A DNA stretch of 64,000 nt from CADCUY01 sp964242735 (GTDB taxonomy: Bacteria; Actinomycetota; Actinomycetes; Actinomycetales; Quadrisphaeraceae). The stretch's first letter is position 1. Every line of letters starts with the position of its first letter. The position numbers and the translations under genes are program-made. The stretch spans positions 1 through 64,000 of the forward strand of contig CAXTAK010000012.1 in the NCBI GenBank assembly GCA_964242735.1, in the 5' to 3' direction. The notes beneath the pieces were generated by a model that saw only the letters and a program-made list of their open reading frames with translations, did no database searches and was not told where the DNA came from. Below, piece by piece: positions 33,665-41,954 of this stretch.

Positions 33665-34494
33665 GGCCGAAACCTAGCGCCCGCGCCGCTGCCCGGCGCG
33701 TGCGAGCGCACGACCGGCGCGCTGACCCGTCCGGTGACCGGCGGGGCGGTGGTGGGGTCGAAGGCGTAGGGCAGCTCGAGGCGGTGGGCGGCGAGCAGCG
33801 GCGCGTCGGTGAGCAGCTCGCGCGTGGGGCGGTCCGCGACGACGCGGCCACCGTCGAGCAGCACGGCGCGGGTCGCGGTCTGCAGGGCGTGCGGCAGGTC
33901 GTGGGTGACGGTGAGCACCGCGACGTCAAGGCGCTCGAGCACCTCCACCAGCTCCCGGCGGGCGGCGGGGTCCAGCCCGGCCGTGGGCTCGTCGAGCACG
34001 AGGACGTCGGGGCGCATCGCCAGCACCGTGGCCAGCGCCGCCCGCCGGCGCTGACCGGTGGACAGGTGGTGCGCCGGGCGCGCACCGAGATCGGTCAGGG
34101 CGACGGCCTCGAGCGCCTCGGAGACCCGCTGCGCGAGCTGCGCGCCGCGCAGACCGAGGTGCCGGGGGCCGAAGGCGACGTCGTCGGCGACGGTGGGGCA
34201 GAACAGCTGGTCGTCGGCGTCCTGGAAGACCAGCCCGACGCGGCGGCGCACCTCCGCGAGGGTGGAGCGGTCCAGGAGCACCCCGCCCACCGAGATCGAC
34301 CCCGCACCGGTGCCGCCGGCGACCGCGCCGAGGACGCCGACCAGGTGCAGCACCAGGGTGGTCTTGCCCGCCCCGTTGGGGCCGAGCAGCGCCACCCGCT
34401 CCCCCGGCGCGAGGTGCAGGTCGACGCCGAAGAGGGCCTGGTGCCCGTCGGGGTAGGCGAAGGCGAGGCCGCCGACCGAGAGGGCGCTGCTCAC
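33661..34494 (-). CDS. cbiO: Energy-coupling factor ATPase CbiO
   Basis: A 277-residue ABC ATPase: Walker A GPNGAGKTT near residue 37, Q-loop FQDADDQLFCPTVADDVAFG (the FQDPDDQLF form is typical for ECF ATPases), signature LSTGQRRR (Ser-Thr-Gly instead of Ser-Gly-Gly), Walker B VLVLDEPTAGLD and the H-loop VTHD. It powers Co/Ni uptake with CbiM and CbiQ. The GTG at 34494 overlaps the cbiQ stop as GTGA, and the stop overlaps the DUF3618 start. About 40 extra hydrophilic C-terminal residues are unusual. Confidence 0.92.
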   Translation of the reverse strand: MSSALSVGGLAFAYPDGHQALFGVDLHLAPGERVALLGPNGAGKTTLVLHLVGVLGAVAGGTGAGSISVGGVLLDRSTLAEVRRRVGLVFQDADDQLFCPTVADDVAFGPRHLGLRGAQLAQRVSEALEAVALTDLGARPAHHLSTGQRRRAALATVLAMRPDVLVLDEPTAGLDPAARRELVEVLERLDVAVLTVTHDLPHALQTATRAVLLDGGRVVADRPTRELLTDAPLLAAHRLELPYAFDPTTAPPVTGRVSAPVVRSHAPGSGAGARFRP

Positions 34495-35267
34495 CGGGCC
34501 AGCACCGCCGCGCAGCAGGCGGCCGCGGGCAGCGCCGCAGCGGCCAGCCAGGCGCGGGCAGGGGCGGGTGCGCCGTCCAGCAGCTCCACCGGCGCGGTCG
34601 CGCCAGGGCCGACCGGTGCGCGCAGCAGCATCGCCCGGTGCACCCGCTCGCCGCGCTCGTAGGTGCGCACGAAGACGGTGCCGACGCCGGCCGCGACGGC
34701 GGGCAGGTGCGCGAGCCGCCGGCCGGAGGCGCCGCGCAGCGCGCGCGCGGTGCCCTGGCGGGCGAGGTCGTCGGCGACGACACCGACGTAGCGCAGCGTC
34801 AGGCCCATCACGGTGACCAGCGGCGCGGGCAGGTGCAGCCGGGCGAGACCGCCCAGCAGGGCGCGCGGGCTGGTGGTGCTGGCGAGGACGACGGCGAGCA
34901 GCACCCCCAGCGTCGCCTTGGCGAGCAGCGTGCCGCCCGCGACCAGCCCGGGCACCGACGCGCTCACCGGCCCGAGCTGCACCCGGGGACCGGTGGCGAC
35001 CAGCGGCAGGGTCAGGGCGAGGACGAGCAGGGGCGCCTCGACCACCATGCGCGCGGCGACCAGCCGCACCGGGAGGCGGGCGAGCGCCACGAGCGCCCCG
35101 GCGATCACCGCGAGCGCGGCCAGCGCGGCCCACCGGCCCGCCGGCACGGAGACCACGACCGCCGCGCAGGCCACCAGCGCCACGACCTTGCACTGCGCGG
35201 GCAGGCGGTGCACCACCGACGTGCCGGGCACCAGGAGCCCGTCGACGCCGGTGCCGCGGCCGGTCAC
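34491..35267 (-). CDS. cbiQ: Energy-coupling factor transmembrane protein CbiQ
   Basis: A 258-residue T component with five to six membrane segments. HRLPAQCKVVALVACAAVVV is typical of the N-terminus, and the coupling helices LRYVGVVADDLARQGTARAL and VRTYERGERVHRAMLLR contain the Ala-Arg-Gly-like motifs that contact the ATPase. The start is GTG at 35267, 43 bp after the cbiMN stop. Its stop overlaps cbiO. It joins the substrate-specific CbiM to the ATPase. Confidence 0.9.
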   Translation of the reverse strand: MTGRGTGVDGLLVPGTSVVHRLPAQCKVVALVACAAVVVSVPAGRWAALAALAVIAGALVALARLPVRLVAARMVVEAPLLVLALTLPLVATGPRVQLGPVSASVPGLVAGGTLLAKATLGVLLAVVLASTTSPRALLGGLARLHLPAPLVTVMGLTLRYVGVVADDLARQGTARALRGASGRRLAHLPAVAAGVGTVFVRTYERGERVHRAMLLRAPVGPGATAPVELLDGAPAPARAWLAAAALPAAACCAAVLAR

Positions 35268-35310
35268 CGGCGCCCCCGCGCCGCTACGGGCCTCAGGGGG
35301 GCCAGTGCCG

Positions 35311-36333
35311 TCACGGGCGGGCGCGGCGTCCGGACACCGCGGTCAGCGCCACACCCAGCGCCAGGGTCAAGGCCACCCCGACGAGCCCGGCGAGGGCCCC
35401 GGCGAGCAGGGGGTGACCGATGCCCGCGACGGCGTAGCCCGCGAGCGGGCTGCCCGCAGCGGCGGAGTCCCCGGCCCGGTCGGCGAAGCCCAGCGCCAGG
35501 GCGGAGCGCTCCAGCCCGTCGGGCGCGGCGCTGGCGGCCAGGCTGACCAGCCCGGCGACGACCGCCGTCACGGCGAGGCCCGCGGCGAAGGGGCGCCGTC
35601 GGCGGGCGTCCGCCGGGGGGTTGGCCCGGCCGGCCGCGGCGACGGTGGTGGAGGTGCCGTCCGCGCCGACCAGGACCAGTCCCCGGCGCAGGTGGCGCGC
35701 GGCGTGCACGAGGTCGGGGCGGGTGGCGGCGACCGCGGCGACCACGGCCGCGGTGATCACCGCCTCCCCGAGCCCGATGAGCAGGTGCCACCCGGTCACC
35801 GTGGCGGCCAGGGCCGCCAGGGGGACGGGGGCGGTGCCGCCGACGGCGTACAGCCCGGTGAACGCCAGGCCCGCGGCGGGCACCGAGACCAGTGCCGCGG
35901 CGGCAGCGGCGGGGACGGCGCTGGTGGGGCGGCGCGGGAGGACCGCGAGCGCGGCGCGCAGCACCCCGGCGGCGGCGAGCACGGCGACGACCCCCATCAG
36001 GAGCACGTTGGTGCCCAGGGCCGTCAGCCCGCCGTCGGCGAGGAACAGCCCCTGGACCAGCAGCACCACGGTCATGCACAGCACCGCCGTCCACGGTCCG
36101 ACCAGCACCACGGCCAGCGCCGCCCCGATCAGGTGCCCGCTGGTGCCGGCCCCGACGGGGAAGTTGACCATCTGTGCGCCGAAGACGAAGGCCGCGGTGA
36201 GCCCCGCCAGCGGTGCCCCGATCTCGCGGACCTCCGTGCCCGCCCGCTGCACGGCGAGCGAGACCGCCCCGGCGGCGGCGACGGCGGTCGCGAGGGAGGT
36301 GGTGACGTCGAGGAAGCCGTCGGGCACGTGCAT
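35311..36333 (-). CDS. CbiM-CbiN/PDGLE fusion, substrate-specific ECF component for cobalt or nickel
   Basis: A 340-residue membrane protein starting MHVPDGFLD. The second residue His, at the free N-terminus after Met, is the conserved metal ligand of CbiM/NikM. FVFGAQMVNFPVGAGTSGHL carries the second metal-binding segment. After about residue 230 the protein continues into a PDGLE module (PDGLERSALALGFADRAGD; SPLAGYAVAGIGHPLLAGAL), so CbiM and the small N subunit are one chain. Such NikMN/CbiMN fusions are found for both metals. Metal choice cannot be fixed by sequence alone. A palindromic operator lies 36 bp upstream. Confidence 0.88.
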   Translation of the reverse strand: MHVPDGFLDVTTSLATAVAAAGAVSLAVQRAGTEVREIGAPLAGLTAAFVFGAQMVNFPVGAGTSGHLIGAALAVVLVGPWTAVLCMTVVLLVQGLFLADGGLTALGTNVLLMGVVAVLAAAGVLRAALAVLPRRPTSAVPAAAAAALVSVPAAGLAFTGLYAVGGTAPVPLAALAATVTGWHLLIGLGEAVITAAVVAAVAATRPDLVHAARHLRRGLVLVGADGTSTTVAAAGRANPPADARRRRPFAAGLAVTAVVAGLVSLAASAAPDGLERSALALGFADRAGDSAAAGSPLAGYAVAGIGHPLLAGALAGLVGVALTLALGVALTAVSGRRARP

Positions 36334-36368
36334 GCCCGAACTGTCCCCCGCACGGCCGCCGAGCACAA

Positions 36369-36388
36369 GAACACCTGAGCAGATGTTC
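36369..36388. promoter_or_regulatory. Palindromic operator upstream of the Co/Ni transporter
   Basis: GAACACCTG (36369-36377), AG, CAGATGTTC (36380-36388): arms complementary at 8 of 9 positions. It lies 36 bp before the cbiMN ATG. On the coding strand it reads TGAACATCTG, resembling operators of ArsR/SmtB-type nickel-cobalt sensors such as NmtR. The identity of the regulator is inference; no such gene is in the window. Confidence 0.65.
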
Positions 36389-36412
36389 ACATGTCGAGGG
36401 CGGTGCGCGTGG

Positions 36413-37333
36413 TCATGTCAGGAAGGACAGGAGCAGGGCGTTGAGGCGCTGCGGGACGCGCACCGGCACCCAGTGGTCGACGCCCTCGATCCGTTCGTAC
36501 CGCCACGGCCCGGCGACGTGGTCTCGCGAGGCGGTCATCTGAGCCTGCGTCAGGGCCGCGTCCCGGGAGGACCACACCCCCATCACCGGGCACGTCACGG
36601 GCCCGTCTGCAGCGGCGGTGTCGCCGCCGGTGCGCAGCGCCGCCGGCACGTTGGCCCGGTACCAGCTCAGCGCCGCGGTCAGCGCGCCCGGGCGCGCGAG
36701 GTCGGCGATCTGGCGCGCGAGGTCCTCGGCCCCGGCCCCGGGCACCTCGCTGGCGGAGGCGCGTGACCAGGAGCGGCGCAGCAGCGCCCAGCGCCGCGCC
36801 GGCAGCACCCGCTCCGCGACGCCCGAGAGGAGGAACAGCCCGATGTACCACGAGCGCAGCGCCTGCGCGGGGCCGCCGGCGCGGAAGGCCGCCGGGTGGC
36901 CCACCGAGACCGCCACGAACCGCTCGACCCGCTGCGGGGCGGCCATCGCCGTCCTCCAGGCGAGCACCGAGCCCCAGTCGTGGCCCACCAGCGACGCGCG
37001 CGCCAGCCCGGCGGCGTCCAGGACGGCGAGGACGTCGCCGACCAGGTGGGGCATGGCGTAGGCCTGCACGCCGACGGGGCGGCTGCTGGCGCCGAAGCCG
37101 CGCAGGTCCGGCGCCAGCACGCGGTGGCCGGCGGCGGCGAGCGCCGCGACCTGGTGGCGCCACACGAGCGCGGAGTCGGGGAAGCCGTGCAGCAGGAGCA
37201 CCGGGGGGCCGTCGCGGGGACCGGCCTCGGTGACGTGCAGCTCCACCGGTCCCGAGCGGGCGACCCACGCCCGGGTGCCGGCCGCGGGCGGGTCGCCGGC
37301 GGTGGGCGGGTCGCTCCGGGCGCGCGGGTCCAT
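36413..37333 (-). CDS. Alpha/beta hydrolase, epoxide-hydrolase type
   Basis: A 306-residue protein with VLLLHGFPDSALVWRHQV (oxyanion HGFP), APDLRGFGASSRPVG and the nucleophile elbow VGHDWGSVLAW, where Asp replaces Ser as in epoxide hydrolases and haloalkane dehalogenases. The C-terminal VDHWVPVRVPQRLNALLLSF holds the catalytic His. The acid follows from MGVWSSRDAALT. ATG at 37333 is the start. It is placed between bcp (divergent) and the cbi operon. Epoxide hydrolysis is the likelier activity because of HGFP and the lid length; no substrate can be given. Confidence 0.84.
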   Translation of the reverse strand: MDPRARSDPPTAGDPPAAGTRAWVARSGPVELHVTEAGPRDGPPVLLLHGFPDSALVWRHQVAALAAAGHRVLAPDLRGFGASSRPVGVQAYAMPHLVGDVLAVLDAAGLARASLVGHDWGSVLAWRTAMAAPQRVERFVAVSVGHPAAFRAGGPAQALRSWYIGLFLLSGVAERVLPARRWALLRRSWSRASASEVPGAGAEDLARQIADLARPGALTAALSWYRANVPAALRTGGDTAAADGPVTCPVMGVWSSRDAALTQAQMTASRDHVAGPWRYERIEGVDHWVPVRVPQRLNALLLSFLT

Positions 37334-37399
37334 GGTCGATCGTCCCGGCCCCCGGCGGCCACCGCCAGCGCTCGAGGGGCCGCAGCTAGGGTGCTGTGG

Positions 37400-37870
37400 G
37401 TGAGCGAGCGCCTGCAGGCCGGCCAGACAGCCCCCGACTTCACCCTGCCCACGCAGGACGGCGGCACGTGGAGCCTGGCGGAGCACCGCGGGCACTCGGT
37501 GGTCGTGTACTTCTACCCCGCGGCCGCCACCCCCGGGTGCACCACCGAGGCCTGCGACTTCCGCGACAGCCTCTCGTCCCTGCAGGTCGCGGGCTACGAC
37601 GTCGTGGGCGTCTCCCCCGACGGCCCGGAGGACCTCAGGGCCTTCCGCGACGCCGAGGGCCTGACCTTCCCGCTGCTCAGCGACCCCGACCGCCAGGTGC
37701 TCCAGGCGTACGGGGCGTGGGGGGAGAAGTCCGTGTACGGCAAGAAGAGCACCGGGGTGATCCGATCGACGTTCGTCGTCGACCCCGACGGCGCGCTGCG
37801 TGCGGCGCAGTACGACGTGAAGGCCACTGGTCACGTGAAGCGGCTGCGTGCGGAGCTCGGCGTCGACTGA
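37400..37870 (+). CDS. bcp: Thioredoxin-dependent peroxiredoxin Bcp/PrxQ
   Basis: A 156-residue peroxiredoxin that reduces hydrogen peroxide and organic peroxides with thioredoxin. GQTAPDFTLPTQDGGTWSL starts the fold; YFYPAAATPGCTTEACDFRD has the peroxidatic Cys in PGCT and the resolving Cys five residues later, the PrxQ arrangement. The usual Lys before ATPGC is Ala here (YPAAATPGC; family YPKADTPGC), a mild oddity. VVGVSPDGPEDLRAF and GKKSTGVIRSTFVVDPDG follow. GTG at 37400 is chosen; a GTG at 37391 is in frame. The tRNA-Leu gene is 36 bp downstream. Confidence 0.9.
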   Translation: MSERLQAGQTAPDFTLPTQDGGTWSLAEHRGHSVVVYFYPAAATPGCTTEACDFRDSLSSLQVAGYDVVGVSPDGPEDLRAFRDAEGLTFPLLSDPDRQVLQAYGAWGEKSVYGKKSTGVIRSTFVVDPDGALRAAQYDVKATGHVKRLRAELGVD

Positions 37871-37898
37871 GCGTCGAGGGGGCGCCGCGACGGTGCGA

Positions 37899-38717
37899 TC
37901 ACGGGAGCGCGAGTGGTGAAACGGCAGCCACGCAGGGTTTAGGTCCCTGTGCCCTCACGGGCGTGCGGGTTCGAGTCCCGCCTCGCGCACAGGTCCGCTG
38001 TGCCCGCGGCCCCCGATCACCATCGACGTCCATCAGCACTGGATCCACCTGGTGGGCGACGTCGCAGCTGGTCGCTCGTGCATCGGTAGCGATCTTGCTC
38101 GTGCCCTGGGTCTGGGCGATGGTGCTGTGGTCGGCTCTCGCGAGCTGGTGGACCCGAGCACGCGTGACGCCCATCACACGAGCGATGTCGGCACCGTTCG
38201 GACCAGCCGCTTGGAGCCGGACGGTGACGTCCCGCGAGTTCCTGGCCGCGACCTCCTGGGCCTCTGCAGCGGAGGCGGTCGCCGCGCGAGCACGGGCGAT
38301 GCCGCTGGAGATCCCAGGCACCTCGGAGACGATGCGGACGACAGCGGTCGCTGCATCGGCCACGTCACCGATCGCGAGATGGTCGCGCACCATGCGCTCG
38401 GCACCGACGAGGGTGGGCGACTGGGTCGCCCGGTCGTCGTCGATGCGCAGCTCCCGACCGTGCTCACAGCGCACGGCCCTCACCCGGTGCTCCTTCACTG
38501 CAACCATCGCCTGCAACCACCCTTCCGCACGACAGGCCATCTGCTCCTGCACGCTGCGCACGACTCCCGGGCTGACCTGGGCGTCCCTCGGTGCGGGCGC
38601 GGAATGCTCGCCGCAGGGGCATCCCCAGACCGTGTGGTCTCCTCTGTCCCGCAGGACCGAGCGACCCCGCGCAGTCGGCGTCGCCTCCACGTCACGCCGC
38701 TTCGTGCCCTTGGCCAC
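37899..38717 (-). CDS. HTH protein of unknown function whose end runs antisense through tRNA-Leu
   Basis: A 272-residue reading from a GTG at 38717. The first half has MAKGTKRRDVEATPTARGRS, a Cys/His cluster WGCPCGEHSAP, QEQMACRAEGWLQAMVAVKE and VRCEHGRELRIDDDRATQSP. A helix-turn-helix GADIARVMGVTRARVHQLAR stands near residue 185. The last ~28 codons are the antisense of tRNA-Leu (37907-37989), and the stop is just beyond its 5' end, so the natural C-terminus may be an accident of insertion. The local GC is lower than in the flanks, and the gene sits at a tRNA 3' end, both signs of an integrated element. No integrase is present. Not recognised as a named family. Confidence 0.55.
   Translation of the reverse strand: MAKGTKRRDVEATPTARGRSVLRDRGDHTVWGCPCGEHSAPAPRDAQVSPGVVRSVQEQMACRAEGWLQAMVAVKEHRVRAVRCEHGRELRIDDDRATQSPTLVGAERMVRDHLAIGDVADAATAVVRIVSEVPGISSGIARARAATASAAEAQEVAARNSRDVTVRLQAAGPNGADIARVMGVTRARVHQLARADHSTIAQTQGTSKIATDARATSCDVAHQVDPVLMDVDGDRGPRAQRTCARGGTRTRTPVRAQGPKPCVAAVSPLALP
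37907..37989 (+). tRNA. tRNA-Leu (TAG)
   Basis: Acceptor GCGCGAG pairs with CTCGCGC (37982-37988), anticodon loop TTTAGGT gives TAG, there is a long variable arm as in all tRNA-Leu, and the T-arm is GCGGG-TTCGAGT-CCCGC. Discriminator A at 37989. CCA is not encoded. The antisense strand is covered by the end of the HTH gene at 37899-38717. Confidence 0.95.
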
Positions 38718-38935
38718 GACGGTGAGCGTCAGCCCCCTTCACATCAAGTGCTGGGGGGCTGTCCTCTCGTGTGGATCCGCGAGTCCGTGTTCGTCCGACC
38801 CTCGGCAGCGGCCGTCGATGCTCGGCTGCCGCACTGATGAGGATCGACCTGCGTCGTCCACCCGTGGTGGTCGCACCCGCGCTGGCGAGCGCCGCCTCGG
38901 GCACTGGTCTGCGCCAGTGCCGACGATGCTGGCCG

Positions 38936-39577
38936 TCAGTCGAACTCGGTCGGCAGGCCGGGCTCGCGGGTGTGGGCCAGCACCCGCTCGAGCTGGCGGC
39001 GGTCGACCCGCCCGGTGGAGAGCTCGGGCAGCTCGTCGAGCCCGAACCAGCCGACGTCGAGGGTCTCCAGGGCGTCGGGCGGAGCGACCTCACCGGTCGC
39101 CCGGCACAGGAAGAACAGCTTGTAGATCGACACCGGGAGCCTCGGCAACAGCCCCTGGGCGTCGCGGTCCCAGCAGCCGACGAGCTTGACCACCTCGGCG
39201 CCGTACCCGGTCTCCTCCCGGATCTCGCGCACCACGGCGTGCGACGGGGTGTCACCGGGGTCGGCCCACCCGCCGGGCAGCGACCACCGCCCGTCGGAGC
39301 GCTCGCGCATGAGCAGGAGCCGCTCCCGGTCGTCGACCAGGGCCCCGCGCACGTCCACCTTCGGCGTCCGGTACCCCTCGTCGCGGCCGAGCTCCAGGCG
39401 CAGCTCGCCGACGTCGCGGCCGCTGACGACCGCGAGCAGGTCAGCGGCCACGTCGGTGAGCTGGCGGTAGCGGTCGCGGTCGTAGGGGTCAGTGGAGAAC
39501 AGCAAGCCGTTCTGCGCCAGGGCCGCGACCTTGGTGGCGGCGGCGAGCACGGAGTCCGCGGGCGAGGTGCCGGTCAC
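38936..39577 (-). CDS. NUDIX hydrolase with N-terminal NUDIX-associated domain
   Basis: A 213-residue protein. Residues 1-65 form a helical NUDIX_N-like domain (LAAATKVAALAQNGLLF; YDRDRYRQLTDVAADLLAVV). The NUDIX box GGWADPGDTPSHAVVREIRE with following ETGYG keeps REIREE but has Asp in place of the first Glu. The lead-in LLLMRERSDGRWSLPGGW is usual. It probably hydrolyses a nucleoside diphosphate derivative such as ADP-ribose. GTG at 39577 is preferred; an ATG 15 codons upstream at 39622 is possible. It faces the HTH gene with 218 bp between, in which I see nothing. Confidence 0.82.
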   Translation of the reverse strand: MTGTSPADSVLAAATKVAALAQNGLLFSTDPYDRDRYRQLTDVAADLLAVVSGRDVGELRLELGRDEGYRTPKVDVRGALVDDRERLLLMRERSDGRWSLPGGWADPGDTPSHAVVREIREETGYGAEVVKLVGCWDRDAQGLLPRLPVSIYKLFFLCRATGEVAPPDALETLDVGWFGLDELPELSTGRVDRRQLERVLAHTREPGLPTEFD

Positions 39578-39658
39578 GGTCGCCACCCTAGGCAGGCCGA
39601 GGCGCGCGGGACGGGCGTCCATCGGCCCGGCCGCGCTCCGTGCGGGGGACGAGGCTCC

Positions 39659-41059
39659 TCAGCGGCCCCGGCGCACCAGGACGCGCAGCAGCCGCTCACG
39701 CAGGGCGGTGTACGGGGGGTAGAGCACCCGCAGGGTGTCGGGCAGCAGCGGCTTGATCAGCACGGGCCTGTCGTGGCTGAACAGCGCCACGGAGGCCTCC
39801 CCGTGGTACGCGCCGACGCCGCTGGCGCCCACGCCGCCGAAGGGCAGGTCGGGCACCGCGGCGTGCACCAGTGGGGCACCGAAGGCCACCGCGCCCGAGG
39901 ACGTCTCCGCCACCAGGCGGGACCTCGTGCGCGCGGACCCGGTGAAGGCGTACACCGCCAGGGGCTCGGGCCCGGCGCCGACCACCTCGATGGCCTCGTC
40001 GAGGCCCGCCACGGGCACCACCGGCAGGACCGGGCCGAAGATCTCCTCCTGCATCACCGGTGACGCACGGTCGACGTCGGCCAGCACCGTCGGGGCCACG
40101 TACCGCTCGGCCCGGGAGACCGTGCCGCCCACCACCACCCGGCCCGAGCCCATGAGGGCCTCCAACCGGTCGACGTGCGCGGCGCTCACCACCCGGCCGT
40201 AGGAGGCGCTCGCGGCGGGGTCGGGGCCGAACAGCTCGTGGACCGCCCGGGCCAGCGCCGGCTCGAGGCGCCGCGCGGTCTCCGGGGCGGCGAGGACGTG
40301 GTCGGGGGCCAGGCAGGTCTGGCCGGCGTTGAGGAACCGGCCCCACGCGATCCGCTTGGCGGCCACCGCCAGCTCGGCGTCGCTCAGCCCCTCGTCGACG
40401 TACGCGGGGCACTTGCCGCCGAGCTCGAGGGTCACGGGGGTCAGGTGCTCGACGGCGGCGCGGGCCACGTGCTGCGCCACGGCCCGGCTGCCGGTGAAGA
40501 AGACGTGGTCGAAGCGCTGGGCCAGCAGGGCCGTGGAGACCTCCGGGCCCCCCTCGATGACGGCCACCGCCGTGGGGTCGAGGTAGCGGGGCAGCCACCG
40601 CGCGAGGGCGGCGCTGGTGGCGGGGGCGAGCTCGCTCGGCTTGGCGACCACCGCGTTGCCCGCCGCCAGCGCCCCCAGCAGCGGGGAGAGGAGCAGCTGC
40701 ACGGGGTAGTTCCACGGGGCGATGACCAGGACGACGCCGAGGGGCTCGCGCACCACCGACGCCCACGCCGGCTGCAGGGCGGCCGGCACCACCACCGAGC
40801 GGGGGCGCAGCCACCGCTGCAGGTGGCGGGCGGTGTGGGCCGCCTCGGCGGCGACGAAGGCGACCTCGGTGGTGTGCGCCTCCAGGGCCGGCTTGGCGAG
40901 ATCGGCACCCAGGGCGCGCTCGAGCTCCTCTCCGCGCTCGCTCAGCATCGCCCGCAGGCCCGCGAGCTGTTCCAGGCGCCACGCGAGGGGCCGGGTGGTG
41001 CCCGCGTCGCGGGTGGCGCGCAGGCGCGCGACGTCGGCGGCCGTGGGGTCCTGCGTCAC
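39659..41059 (-). CDS. Aldehyde dehydrogenase, class-3-like
   Basis: A 466-residue NAD(P)-dependent aldehyde dehydrogenase. VLVIAPWNYPVQLLLSPLLG is typical for the class 3/coniferyl-aldehyde group, FFTGSRAVAQHVARAAVEHL lies at the cofactor site, LELGGKCPAYVDE has the general-base Glu, and GQTCLAPDHVLAAPE has the catalytic Cys near residue 245. The C-terminal hydrophobic, Arg-rich end (LLPDTLRVLYPPYTALRERL) resembles the membrane-associating tail of class 3 enzymes for long-chain aldehydes. Divergent from the SDR at 41132. Fatty-aldehyde oxidation is a plausible role but inferred. Confidence 0.88.
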   Translation of the reverse strand: MTQDPTAADVARLRATRDAGTTRPLAWRLEQLAGLRAMLSERGEELERALGADLAKPALEAHTTEVAFVAAEAAHTARHLQRWLRPRSVVVPAALQPAWASVVREPLGVVLVIAPWNYPVQLLLSPLLGALAAGNAVVAKPSELAPATSAALARWLPRYLDPTAVAVIEGGPEVSTALLAQRFDHVFFTGSRAVAQHVARAAVEHLTPVTLELGGKCPAYVDEGLSDAELAVAAKRIAWGRFLNAGQTCLAPDHVLAAPETARRLEPALARAVHELFGPDPAASASYGRVVSAAHVDRLEALMGSGRVVVGGTVSRAERYVAPTVLADVDRASPVMQEEIFGPVLPVVPVAGLDEAIEVVGAGPEPLAVYAFTGSARTRSRLVAETSSGAVAFGAPLVHAAVPDLPFGGVGASGVGAYHGEASVALFSHDRPVLIKPLLPDTLRVLYPPYTALRERLLRVLVRRGR

Positions 41060-41131
41060 CCCGGCAGGCTACGAGGGCCGGTCGCCGGGGCGCAGGTCAC
41101 GGGTGTGGCGAGGGCGCCACTACGGTCGGGC

Positions 41132-41950
41132 ATGCCACGACAGCGTGCGGCCCTCGATGATCTCGTCGGCGGCACCGCCCCGGTGACCGGCGCCGCCCGG
41201 GGCATGGGGCGCCTGCACGCCGAACGGGCGCTCGCGGCGGGGGCGAGCGCTGTGCTGTGGGACAGCGACGGCGACGCGCTGGCCGCCACGGCCGCCGAGC
41301 TGCGCGCCGCCGGCGGCGAGGTGCACGCCCAGATCGTCGACGTCGGTGACCCCGTCGCCGTCGCGGACGCCGCCGACGCCGTCCTGGAGCGCCACGGACC
41401 CCCGCGCCTGGTGGTCAACAACGCGGGTGTCGTGCGCGCCGGCTGGTCGTGGGAGGTCAGCGCGCAGGACGCGCAGCTGGTGCTGCAGGTCAACGCCCTG
41501 GCCCCGATCCACCTGGTGCGCGCGCTGATGCCCGCGATGATCGCCGACACCTCCGCGCGCCGGCTCGTGCTGACGATCGCCTCGGCGTCGGGCACCGTGC
41601 CCGTGCCGAGGATGAGCGCCTACGCGGCGAGCAAGTGGGCGCTGATCGGGTGGAGCGAGTCGCTGCGCCTGGAGCTGGCCCTGGCCGGTCACCGCCACGT
41701 GGGGGTGACGGTCTTCTGCCCCAGCTTCGTCAGCACCGGGATGTTCACCGGGGCCCGCGGGCCCCGGCTGACGCCGGTGATGACCCCCGAGCGCGCGGTG
41801 GCCGCGGCGTGGGCGGGCATGGCCGCGGGGTCCGCGGTGGTGATGGCGCCGCGGACGGTGCGCCTGGCAGCGGCGCTGCGCGCGGTGCTGCCCACGGCGG
41901 CGTTCGACGTCCTCGCCGGTCCCGTCTTCGGCGTGCACTCCTCGATGTAG
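41132..41950 (+). CDS. Short-chain dehydrogenase/reductase
   Basis: A 272-residue SDR: APVTGAARGMGRLHAERALA (glycine motif), VVNNAGVVRAGWSWEV, IASASGTVPVPRMSAYAASK with the catalytic Ser, Tyr and Lys, and FCPSFVSTGMF after it. The C-terminal SAVVMAPRTVRLAAALRAVL is Arg/Ala-rich as in the SDR subgroup acting on lipophilic alcohols. ATG at 41132; 72 bp separate it from the aldehyde dehydrogenase start on the other strand. An alcohol-aldehyde-acid pair is suggested by this divergent arrangement. It ends 4 bp from the convergent phosphoribosyltransferase stop. Confidence 0.84.
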   Translation: MPRQRAALDDLVGGTAPVTGAARGMGRLHAERALAAGASAVLWDSDGDALAATAAELRAAGGEVHAQIVDVGDPVAVADAADAVLERHGPPRLVVNNAGVVRAGWSWEVSAQDAQLVLQVNALAPIHLVRALMPAMIADTSARRLVLTIASASGTVPVPRMSAYAASKWALIGWSESLRLELALAGHRHVGVTVFCPSFVSTGMFTGARGPRLTPVMTPERAVAAAWAGMAAGSAVVMAPRTVRLAAALRAVLPTAAFDVLAGPVFGVHSSM

Positions 41951-41954
41951 CACT

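Noticed and set aside
36334..36412. Cobalamin riboswitch before the Co/Ni transporter
   Set aside because: The leader is only about 80 bp and lacks the B12-box core; the palindrome explains it better.
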